Shown in pieces: positions 1 through 5,067 of a stretch of DNA of 5,067 nucleotides; within the stretch, counting starts at the first letter, position 1; each line of letters opens with the position of its first letter. Under the pieces are notes generated by a model that saw only the letters and a list, made by a program, of their open reading frames with translations, made no database searches and was not told the origin of the DNA. The DNA is from an uncultured Lachnospiraceae bacterium. GTDB taxonomy: Bacteria; Bacillota; Clostridia; Lachnospirales; Lachnospiraceae. Location of the stretch: positions 1 through 5,067 of the forward strand of contig CALEFO010000115.1 of the NCBI GenBank assembly GCA_937877165.1. The letters run 5' to 3'. The translations under genes were made by a program, and so were the position numbers.

Positions 1-2141
1 ACAGTCAGTATGCAGAGGGCGGCATCCCCGGCATGATTGAGGAGCCGGAGCTTCCGGACCTTCTGGCCGATGAGGCTGCCGCTTCCTGCGAAACCGCCAT
101 TCTCTCCATCAGCCGCTTTTCCGGAGAGGCCTGGGACCGCAAGTCTGAGCTCGGTGCTCCCGGTGAAAACGCTTGCGATGACAAGCATCTGTCCGATCTG
201 CAGAATCGCCTTTTTGCGCGGAGCGACTTCTATCTGACTCCCCGCGAGGAAGAGCTGATTCAGAAGGTCACGGACCGCTTTGCGCGCGTTGTCGTCGTGA
301 TGAACGTAGGCGGCATGGTTGCCACCGACTGGTTTGCGTACAATGACCGCATCCGGAGCGTTCTCATGGCATGGCAGGGCGGCATGGAGGGCGGCTGCGC
401 TGCGGCGGAGCTTCTCCTCGGCCTTGGCAATCCTTCCGGAAAGCTGGCGGATACCTTCGCGCACCGTCTCGAGGATTATCCTTCCACAGAAGGCTTCCAT
501 GAAGCAAGCGACCACGTGGATTACACCGAAGATATTTATGTCGGCTACCGCTACTTCGAAACACTTCCCGGTGCGGCAAAAAAGGTCGTCTATCCATTCG
601 GCTTCGGCCTTTCCTATACGACCTTCTCGCTGACAAACGCAGGGGCTGCCGTCATAAAAGGCGAACCGGACCCGGATGCCGAGACTGCAGAGGGGCCCAA
701 TCCTGACAGCGGCGACAGCATCCGCGCAGAGGTTCTCGTTTCCAACACCGGAAAATATGCAGGCCGCGAGGTTGTCCAGCTCTACTGCGGCGCTCCGCAG
801 GGGCTTCTCGGGAAACCTGCAAAGGTTCTGTGCGGCTATCAGAAGACCCGCCTTCTGCAGCCCGGCGAGAGCCAGCTCGTCACCATCGAGGTGAAGACAA
901 AGGATCTTGCCAGCTACGATGACCTCGGACGCGTCTGCAAGTCCGCCTGGATTCTCGAAAAAGGAAGCTATCGCTTCTTCCTCGGCACCGATGTCCGCTC
1001 CGCCGGCGAGCTTTCGTTCCACTATGAGCTGGAAAAAGACCGAATCGTTTGCCGCGTGATCAGCCGCATGGCTCCCACCCAGCTCTCCTGCCGTCTTCGC
1101 GCGGACGGCACCTTTGAGAACCTTCCTCTTCGTGAGCCCAACGATCCGAACGAGAGTGTTCTGGAGCGGCTTCCCTATGACCAGATGGACGGCTGCACTC
1201 CGGAGGTCCGTCATCAGTCTCACGGCTACACCTCCTGGACCGGCAAGACCAATGGCCTTCCGAAGCTGATCGATGTAGCAGAGGGCCGCATCACGCTGGA
1301 CGATTTCATTCACGCGATGTCCGATGAACATCTGGCAGAGCTGATCGGCGGCCAGCCGAACACCGGCGTTGCCAACACCTTCGGCTACGGAAACCTTCCG
1401 GAGTACGGCATTCCCAACATCATGACGGCAGACGGCCCTGCAGGTCTTCGCGTTCTTCCGGATGTCGGCGTCAAAACCACGGCCTTCCCCTGCGCAACAC
1501 TTCTTGCCTGCACCTGGGATCCGGAAACCACTTATGCCGTTGGCCGCGCAGGCGGTGAAGAAGTAAAGGAGAACAATATCGGCGTGTGGCTGACTCCCGC
1601 CGTGAATATCCACCGCAGCCCTCTGTGCGGGCGCAACTTTGAATACTACTCCGAGGATCCTTTCCTTGCGGGCAAGCAGGCCGCCGGAATGGTCGAAGGG
1701 ATCCAGAGCACACATGTTGCGGCAACCGTGAAGCATTTTGCCCTGAACAACAAGGAAACCAACCGCAAGGATTCCGATTCCCGCGCTTCCGAGCGTGCCA
1801 TCCGAGAGATCTATCTGAAGCAGTTCGAGATCATCGTCAGAGACGCGCACCCGTGGAGCATCATGTCGAGCTACAACCTCATCAACGGCCACCGCGCTTC
1901 CGAGAACCGCGACATGCTGATCGGAATCCTGCGCGACGAATGGGGCTATGACGGCATGGTCACCACCGACTGGTGGACCTACGGCGAACACTATAAGGAG
2001 TGTGCGGCCGGAAACGACATGAAGATGGGCTGCGGATTCGCAGACCGCGTCATGGAAGCTTATCATAAGGGAGCCATCACAAGAGCCCAGCTCGAGCTCG
2101 CGGCGCGGCACATTCTGACCCTGATTCTGCGGGTGGACTAA
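1..2141 (+). CDS. Glycoside hydrolase family 3 beta-glucosidase, domain-permuted; 5' end outside the window
   Basis: Probably a retaining beta-glucosidase (or related exo-beta-glycosidase) removing sugars from the non-reducing end of beta-linked oligosaccharides. The frame is open from base 3; the first ATG at 33 has no convincing ribosome binding site and lies inside a conserved domain, so the true start is upstream. Numbering from that Met: the C-terminal-type GH3 sandwich fills about 1-198, with SGEAWDR (29-36 region; E32 matches the family acid/base) and the PFGFGLSYTTF signature near 188-198. A fibronectin III-like domain follows at about 230-325 (VSNTG, REVVQLY). The GH3 barrel comes last, about 430-702: TADGPAGLR (D467), GRNFEYYSEDP (R534), KHF (K567, H568) and TTDWW with the predicted nucleophile D646. 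This reversed order is known from Ruminococcus albus and Butyrivibrio enzymes. No anchor or sorting signal is present at the C-terminus, so a cytoplasmic site is likely, but the N-terminus is unseen. Substrate specificity is inferred only. Confidence 0.95.
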   Translation, partial: SQYAEGGIPGMIEEPELPDLLADEAAASCETAILSISRFSGEAWDRKSELGAPGENACDDKHLSDLQNRLFARSDFYLTPREEELIQKVTDRFARVVVVMNVGGMVATDWFAYNDRIRSVLMAWQGGMEGGCAAAELLLGLGNPSGKLADTFAHRLEDYPSTEGFHEASDHVDYTEDIYVGYRYFETLPGAAKKVVYPFGFGLSYTTFSLTNAGAAVIKGEPDPDAETAEGPNPDSGDSIRAEVLVSNTGKYAGREVVQLYCGAPQGLLGKPAKVLCGYQKTRLLQPGESQLVTIEVKTKDLASYDDLGRVCKSAWILEKGSYRFFLGTDVRSAGELSFHYELEKDRIVCRVISRMAPTQLSCRLRADGTFENLPLREPNDPNESVLERLPYDQMDGCTPEVRHQSHGYTSWTGKTNGLPKLIDVAEGRITLDDFIHAMSDEHLAELIGGQPNTGVANTFGYGNLPEYGIPNIMTADGPAGLRVLPDVGVKTTAFPCATLLACTWDPETTYAVGRAGGEEVKENNIGVWLTPAVNIHRSPLCGRNFEYYSEDPFLAGKQAAGMVEGIQSTHVAATVKHFALNNKETNRKDSDSRASERAIREIYLKQFEIIVRDAHPWSIMSSYNLINGHRASENRDMLIGILRDEWGYDGMVTTDWWTYGEHYKECAAGNDMKMGCGFADRVMEAYHKGAITRAQLELAARHILTLILRVD

Positions 2142-2177
2142 TCTTCGTCCCAAACCTGCAGACGAGCAATCTTTAAG

Positions 2178-2183
2178 AAAGGA
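2178..2183 (+). promoter_or_regulatory. Ribosome binding site of the YwlG/UPF0340 gene
   Basis: AAAGGA ends 11 bases before ATG 2195. It favours that ATG over the in-frame ATG at 2201, which would be 17 bases away. The spacing is somewhat long, so the choice is likely rather than certain. Confidence 0.6.
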
Positions 2184-2194
2184 CAGAACGAACT

Positions 2195-2758
2195 ATGATC
2201 ATGGATCCGATCACGCAAAAGGCCCGGCAGGCCATCGCAGAGATCTGCGATGCCGCGCATCTTCATCCCGGGAATCTCTTCGTTGTAGGCTGCTCCTCCA
2301 GTGAAGTTCTCGGAGAAAAGATCGGCACCCACACCAGCATGGATGTGGCAGAGGCTTTGTATGCCGGAATTGCCGCAGAGCTGGAAGACCGCGGCGTTTT
2401 CCTCGCCGCCCAGTGCTGCGAACATTTAAACCGCGCCCTCGTTGTGGAGCGGAGTGTCATGGAACGCTTCGATTTCGAACAGGTCAATGCCATTCCGCAG
2501 CCTAACCATGCGGGTGGTGCCTTCGCCTCCGTCTCCTGGAAGAGGATGAAGGATCCTGTGCTCGTCGAGAGCATAAAGGCCAGAGCCGATGCCGGCATTG
2601 ATATCGGCGGAACACTGATCGGCATGCACATTCATCCGGTCGTCGTTCCGGTCCGCATCTCCATTGATAAAATCGGAGAGGCACATATTCTCTGCGCAAG
2701 ACGCCGTCCCAAATACGTCGGCGGGCAGCGGGCCATCTATGAGGAAGACCTTCTGTAA
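2195..2758 (+). CDS. ywlG: YwlG / UPF0340 (TIGR01440) family protein, function unknown
   Basis: A complete 187-residue protein, close to the length of Bacillus subtilis YwlG (about 180). Family-type blocks visible in order: GCSSSEVLG (32-40) followed by an IGTHTS segment, AAQCCEHLNRALVVE (71-85), PNHAGGA (103-109), DAGIDIGGTLIGMH (132-145) with PVVVPVR after it, and ARRRPKYVGGQRAIY near the C-terminus (168-182). The conserved Cys and His residues C33, C74, C75, H77, H105 and H145 could form a metal or catalytic site, but that is inference and no activity is established to my knowledge. No signal peptide or membrane segment is seen, so it is probably cytosolic. It starts 53 bp after the GH3 stop codon with no clear terminator between, so co-transcription is possible; a terminator follows directly. 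In B. subtilis the gene sits near glyA and rpiB homologues, which are absent here. The symbol is by family resemblance. Confidence 0.92.
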   Translation: MIMDPITQKARQAIAEICDAAHLHPGNLFVVGCSSSEVLGEKIGTHTSMDVAEALYAGIAAELEDRGVFLAAQCCEHLNRALVVERSVMERFDFEQVNAIPQPNHAGGAFASVSWKRMKDPVLVESIKARADAGIDIGGTLIGMHIHPVVVPVRISIDKIGEAHILCARRRPKYVGGQRAIYEEDLL

Positions 2759-2768
2759 CCTTCTGTAA
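2749..2768 (+). repeat. Perfect 10-bp tandem duplication spanning the ywlG stop codon
   Basis: CCTTCTGTAA occurs at 2749-2758 and again, directly abutting, at 2759-2768. The first copy contains the last codons and the TAA stop of the upstream gene. The second copy is non-coding and its TAA is in another frame. This looks like a replication-slippage duplication. Confidence 0.85.
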
Positions 2769-2776
2769 AATTGCAA

Positions 2777-2820
2777 GCAGCCGTATCCGGTATGAATTTT
2801 CCGGACACGGCTGTTTCTTT
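2777..2820 (+). terminator. Rho-independent terminator after ywlG
   Basis: Bases 2778-2790 pair with 2801-2813, giving 12 pairs and one A-C mismatch (2785/2806), with a 10-base loop at 2791-2800. A G-T wobble at 2777/2814 can extend the stem. The T-rich run TTTCTTT follows immediately on the + strand. The hairpin lies 18 bases after the stop codon and separates the GH3/ywlG transcript from the peptidase gene. Confidence 0.88.
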
Positions 2821-2930
2821 ATGTTCCCTTTTCTATTAGGAATTCTATCAGGGATTCGTCTCAGAATGTCCCGCAGGGCATTTCACCGGCAGATTCTTAT
2901 CGAAATCTCTCCAGGGATGGACACACATTG

Positions 2931-2936
2931 TACAAT
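2931..2936 (+). promoter_or_regulatory. Possible -10 element (TACAAT) for the M24 peptidase gene
   Basis: TACAAT differs from TATAAT by one base and lies about 80 bases before the preferred ATG at 3016, downstream of the terminator, where a promoter is expected. No good -35 box is visible at 16-18 bp spacing (the best hexamer, TCTCCA at 2908-2913, matches only three of six), so this is a weak candidate. Apart from this and the terminator, I see nothing definite between 2821 and 2970. Confidence 0.3.
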
Positions 2937-2972
2937 AGCAGCAGAGACATTTCGAATCATTGATCATCACAC

Positions 2973-2977
2973 GAGGA
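2973..2977 (+). promoter_or_regulatory. Alternative ribosome binding site before ATG 2983
   Basis: GAGGA ends 5 bases before an ATG at 2983 that is in frame with the peptidase. Use of this start would add 11 residues (MPSRQRKGALF). It competes with the stronger site just downstream. Confidence 0.3.
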
Positions 2978-2997
2978 ATTACATGCCATCACGGCAA

Positions 2998-3007
2998 AGG
3001 AAGGGAG
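2998..3007 (+). promoter_or_regulatory. Preferred ribosome binding site of the M24 peptidase gene
   Basis: AGGAAGGGAG ends 8 bases before ATG 3016. Strength and spacing are both good. The protein then begins with the RLGRVQEKMWKLG segment typical of creatinase-type N-domains, so this site decides the start. Confidence 0.7.
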
Positions 3008-3015
3008 CTTTATTC

Positions 3016-4158
3016 ATGCTGCAGAAGAATCGGCTTGGCCGGGTACAGGAGAAAATGTGGAAACTGGGATTCCACCAGATGCTGGTGACGGATCCCATGG
3101 CGATTTACTGGCTTTGCGGGAAAATGATTGTCCCCGGAGAGCGTTTTCTGGGGCTTCTGATCCGCACGCAGGAGAACACGCCGGGACAGAAGGATGTTCC
3201 GGAATCCACACAGAATGATGCACCGATGACCGCCCCTGCAGTTCTGATTGTCAATGAACTGTTTCGCTTCGAAGAGGAGCTCGGCATGCCGAAGGTTTAT
3301 TATTCGGACACGGATGATGTGACAGCGGTGATCAAACCGCTCCTTGATCCATCCAAACGGCTCGGCGTCGATAAAACCATGGCTGCCAGGTTCCTGATCA
3401 GCCTGATGGAGGCCGGTGCGGCCGCCGGATACGTCAACGGTTCTCTTTCTGTGGACGAGACGCGGGCAGTCAAGGATAACGCTGAGCAGGAGAAGCTCCG
3501 CATTGCCTCCCGGGTCAACGACGCCGCAATGGAGCAGTTCAAGGGTCTGATTCATGCCGGCGTGACCGAGCTGGAGGTAGCGGATCAGATGCTCGCCATT
3601 TACAAGTCTCTCGGCGCAAGCGGGCACTCCTTCGACCCGATCGTCGCATTCGGAGATCACGCCGCAGATCCGCATCACATGCCGGACCATACGCCCCTGC
3701 AGGAGGGTGATACCGTTCTGTTCGACGTCGGATGCATCGTGAACGACTATTGCTCCGACATGACACGAACCTTCTATTTCCGGAAAGAGCCGGATGAAGA
3801 AACCAGAACTATCTACAATCTGGTCCGGAAAGCCAATGAATCGGCGGAGGAAATGCTGCGCCCCGGCATTGAGATTGCCTCCGTGGACCGCTGCGCCCGC
3901 GACATCATCACGGAAGGTGGGTACGGGCCCTACTTCACCCATCGGCTCGGGCACTTCATCGGGCTACAGGACCATGAATACGGAGACGTCTCCCTTGCCA
4001 ACCACAGTCTGGAGCAAGCAGGCATCGTGCACTCCATTGAGCCCGGCATCTACAAACCTGGGACAGCCGGTGTCCGGATTGAAGATCTGGTGCTGATCAC
4101 CCCAGATGGACACGAGGTTCTAAACCACAGTCCCCACGACCTCATCGTTCTGGGATAG
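3016..4158 (+). CDS. M24 family metallopeptidase, Xaa-Pro aminopeptidase/dipeptidase type
   Basis: A complete 380-residue protein in the usual size range for Xaa-Pro peptidases. It probably removes N-terminal residues preceding proline, or splits Xaa-Pro dipeptides, in the cytosol; no signal peptide is seen. A creatinase-like N-domain covers about 1-155 and the pita-bread catalytic domain about 160-380. All five expected metal ligands are visible: D237 (FDVG), D248 (SDMTRTF), H313 (HRLGHFIGL), E342 (HSIEPGIY) and E356 (GVRIED). H309 and H320 match the accessory histidines of E. coli aminopeptidase P. Two metal ions (Mn, Co or Zn) are expected from the family. The frame stays open back to 2821, but that extension begins in the terminator tail and is not M24-like, so I reject it. 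ATG 2983 is a weaker alternative start. A hydrophilic stretch at 50-74 interrupts the N-domain. The gene stands alone, behind a terminator. Aminopeptidase versus dipeptidase cannot be decided here. Confidence 0.94.
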   Translation: MLQKNRLGRVQEKMWKLGFHQMLVTDPMAIYWLCGKMIVPGERFLGLLIRTQENTPGQKDVPESTQNDAPMTAPAVLIVNELFRFEEELGMPKVYYSDTDDVTAVIKPLLDPSKRLGVDKTMAARFLISLMEAGAAAGYVNGSLSVDETRAVKDNAEQEKLRIASRVNDAAMEQFKGLIHAGVTELEVADQMLAIYKSLGASGHSFDPIVAFGDHAADPHHMPDHTPLQEGDTVLFDVGCIVNDYCSDMTRTFYFRKEPDEETRTIYNLVRKANESAEEMLRPGIEIASVDRCARDIITEGGYGPYFTHRLGHFIGLQDHEYGDVSLANHSLEQAGIVHSIEPGIYKPGTAGVRIEDLVLITPDGHEVLNHSPHDLIVLG

Positions 4159-4168
4159 AAGCAAAGTT

Positions 4169-5067
4169 TTATTTCTTCCCGCTGTTCCCGGAAGAAGCCT
4201 TCGAAGAACTGTTTTTCCTGGTACCAGAAGATGCCTTCGAAGAACTGTTTTCCTTCGTACCGGAGGATGCCGGCTTCTGCACGCTCTTCGTGCCGGTTCC
4301 TCCGGTCAGGGTCGAGGCTGCCGTCTTGATTCCCGCCGCGGTTTCCTGCAGATCTGATGCCGCCTGATTCAATGATTCGATGGATCGGTTGAATCCGTCA
4401 AAATCAATACTGCTGATGGAGTCCATTGTGTCGTCCACTTCTCCGGAGGTCTTGCTGACCGTCTGATTCAGCGTTGCCGCTGTTGTATTCAGCTGTGCCG
4501 CCACATCGCTCATCTGGCCCGCCGCTGCAGAAAGCTTGGCAACCGTGTCATTGAGCTCTTCAAAATCCAGATCGCTGATCTTATTGATGGCCGTGTCCGC
4601 ATCCTTTGTGGCCTGATTGATTTCCAACACCGAATCATTCACATTGTCCACCACTTCCTGCAGGCCATCCGTGGAAGCTTCTATATTCGCGATGGATGTA
4701 TTGATGCCGTCATAATCCAATTCGGAGAGCGATGCCACAATCTCATTGATGCTGTCCGTGTTCTGCGTGACCACGGCATCAATATTCCAAACCGTCTCAT
4801 TCAGCCCGTCAATCGCCGTTCCGATTCCGCTTACCTGATCGTTGACGTTGTCGATAACACCATTCACCTGATCGAAGGAATCATTGATCTGATCGCTGAC
4901 ATCTCCCACAATCCCGTTCACCTTCTGCGCGGTATCATTTGCAGATGCCACCACGCTGTTCACTTCATTCACGGTGGTTTCGAGTCCGCTCACAGTGCTG
5001 TTAAGGTTCCTAAGAAGTGTGAACAGCCCCGGCGTAATCAGCGCAAACACTGTACCAAACACAGCAA
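4169..5067 (-). CDS. Unrecognised acidic coiled-coil protein with basic Ser/Lys tail; 5' end outside the window
   Basis: I do not recognise a family. The frame is open to the right edge. The first possible start is a GTG at 5062 with an in-frame Ala codon before it and no visible ribosome binding site, so the gene is probably cut. Counting from that GTG (297 residues): 1-17 are hydrophobic (VFGTVFALITPGLF) and could be a membrane helix or the end of a signal anchor. Residues about 20-245 show 3-4 spaced hydrophobics in heptads, with Asn recurring every seven residues (35, 42, 49; 60, 67, 74), indicating a long coiled coil. This part has about 40 acidic but only 6 basic residues and no Cys. 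Residues 259-297 are a Ser/Lys tail with 9 basic residues and a 12-residue repeat. A surface or cell-envelope stalk is plausible; a phage-tail-like or chemoreceptor-like role is not supported by any visible domain. It converges on the peptidase gene. Confidence 0.85.
   Translation of the reverse strand, partial: AVFGTVFALITPGLFTLLRNLNSTVSGLETTVNEVNSVVASANDTAQKVNGIVGDVSDQINDSFDQVNGVIDNVNDQVSGIGTAIDGLNETVWNIDAVVTQNTDSINEIVASLSELDYDGINTSIANIEASTDGLQEVVDNVNDSVLEINQATKDADTAINKISDLDFEELNDTVAKLSAAAGQMSDVAAQLNTTAATLNQTVSKTSGEVDDTMDSISSIDFDGFNRSIESLNQAASDLQETAAGIKTAASTLTGGTGTKSVQKPASSGTKENSSSKASSGTRKNSSSKASSGNSGKK
4189..4271 (-). repeat. 36-bp tandem repeat, two full copies plus a partial, in the C-terminal tail
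   Basis: Units at 4189-4224 and 4225-4260 match at 31 of 36 positions, and an 11-base start of a third unit follows at 4261-4271. Both full units share an identical 19-base run that contains the palindrome CTTCGAAG (4199-4206 and 4235-4242). The repeat is a multiple of three and encodes the 12-residue unit KASSGT[KR][EK]NSSS on the minus strand. Confidence 0.85.
4379..4732 (-). repeat. Three degenerate LD[FY]-containing repeats in the coiled-coil protein
   Basis: SLSELDYDGINTSI (residues 111-124), ISDLDFEELNDTV (162-174) and ISSIDFDGFNRSI (216-228) share the pattern [IL]-S-x-[LI]-D-[FY]-[DE]-x-[ILF]-N-x-[ST]-[IV]. They are spaced about 50 and 54 residues apart, with Asn/Gln/Ala-rich heptads between. 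They suggest an ancient internal duplication of a roughly 50-residue unit. Confidence 0.65.
5012..5067 (-). other. Hydrophobic segment preceding the coiled coil, possible transmembrane helix
   Basis: From the edge the frame reads A-VFGTVFALITPGLFTLL, about 18 mostly uncharged residues ending at R18. That length and composition suit a membrane helix, with a central Pro-Gly. Because the N-terminus is missing, it could be a signal anchor, the last helix of a larger membrane domain, or a buried helix. Confidence 0.5.

Noticed and set aside
33..35. ATG at 33 as the true start of the GH3 gene
   Set aside because: The frame is open to the window edge and the preceding residues (QYAEGGIPG) read smoothly into the domain. 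Starting here would remove most of the first half of the GH3 C-terminal sandwich before the acid/base motif.
2145..2165. Possible hairpin TCGTC/GACGA between the GH3 and ywlG genes
   Set aside because: Five pairs with an 11-base loop and no T-run is too weak for a terminator.
2138..2776. Minus-strand open frames opposite ywlG (2138-2425, 2263-2631, 2426-2776)
   Set aside because: They overlap a well-conserved plus-strand gene, have no ribosome binding sites or domains I recognise, and are expected by chance at this base composition.
2821..3015. N-terminal extension of the peptidase starting at ATG 2821
   Set aside because: The ATG lies in the T-rich tail of the terminator with no ribosome binding site. 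The 65 extra residues do not resemble any M24 N-terminus, while a strong site precedes ATG 3016.
3010..3954. Long minus-strand open frame (about 314 codons) opposite the peptidase gene
   Set aside because: Its translation has no recognisable domain and is rich in His, Arg and Cys in the manner of an antisense shadow. The plus strand there encodes a complete M24 enzyme with all catalytic residues.
4173..4196. Hairpin TTCTTCC/GGAAGAA near the convergent gene ends as a bidirectional terminator
   Set aside because: The stem is only 7 bp and AT-leaning, it lies inside the coding region, and no T-run follows it on either strand.

Overview
The window looks like ordinary chromosome from a moderately GC-rich Bacillota, probably a gut or rumen-type clostridial or erysipelotrichial relative. 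Three things suggest this: a domain-permuted GH3 beta-glucosidase of the kind known from Ruminococcus albus and Butyrivibrio; a YwlG/UPF0340 protein, a mainly Firmicute family; and strong AG-rich ribosome binding sites with a compact rho-independent terminator. I cannot name a species. I see no transposase, integrase, CRISPR array, tRNA or rRNA.

Layout. Bases 1-2141 (+) hold most of a glycoside hydrolase family 3 enzyme whose 5' end lies outside the window. Its domains run in the order GH3 C-terminal sandwich, fibronectin III-like, GH3 barrel, so the catalytic acid/base comes first and the nucleophile last. After 53 bp, bases 2195-2758 (+) encode a complete YwlG/UPF0340 protein of unknown function, closed by a hairpin-plus-T terminator at 2777-2820. 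These two genes may share a transcript. A gap of 257 bp follows, with the terminator, a weak promoter candidate and two competing ribosome binding sites. Bases 3016-4158 (+) encode a complete M24-family (Xaa-Pro type) metallopeptidase with all five metal ligands. It converges, with only 10 bp between stop codons, on a minus-strand gene (4169 to the right edge) for an unrecognised protein: a hydrophobic segment, a long acidic coiled coil, and a short Ser/Lys-rich basic tail with internal repeats. The 5' end of that gene is also outside the window.

Together, the GH3 enzyme (release of glucose or related sugars from beta-linked oligosaccharides) and the M24 peptidase (cleavage of proline-containing peptides) fit general nutrient scavenging. 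Nothing in the sequence links the four genes into one dedicated system. The least explained element is the coiled-coil protein at the right edge. I found no convincing evidence of a new defence, mobile or regulatory system.
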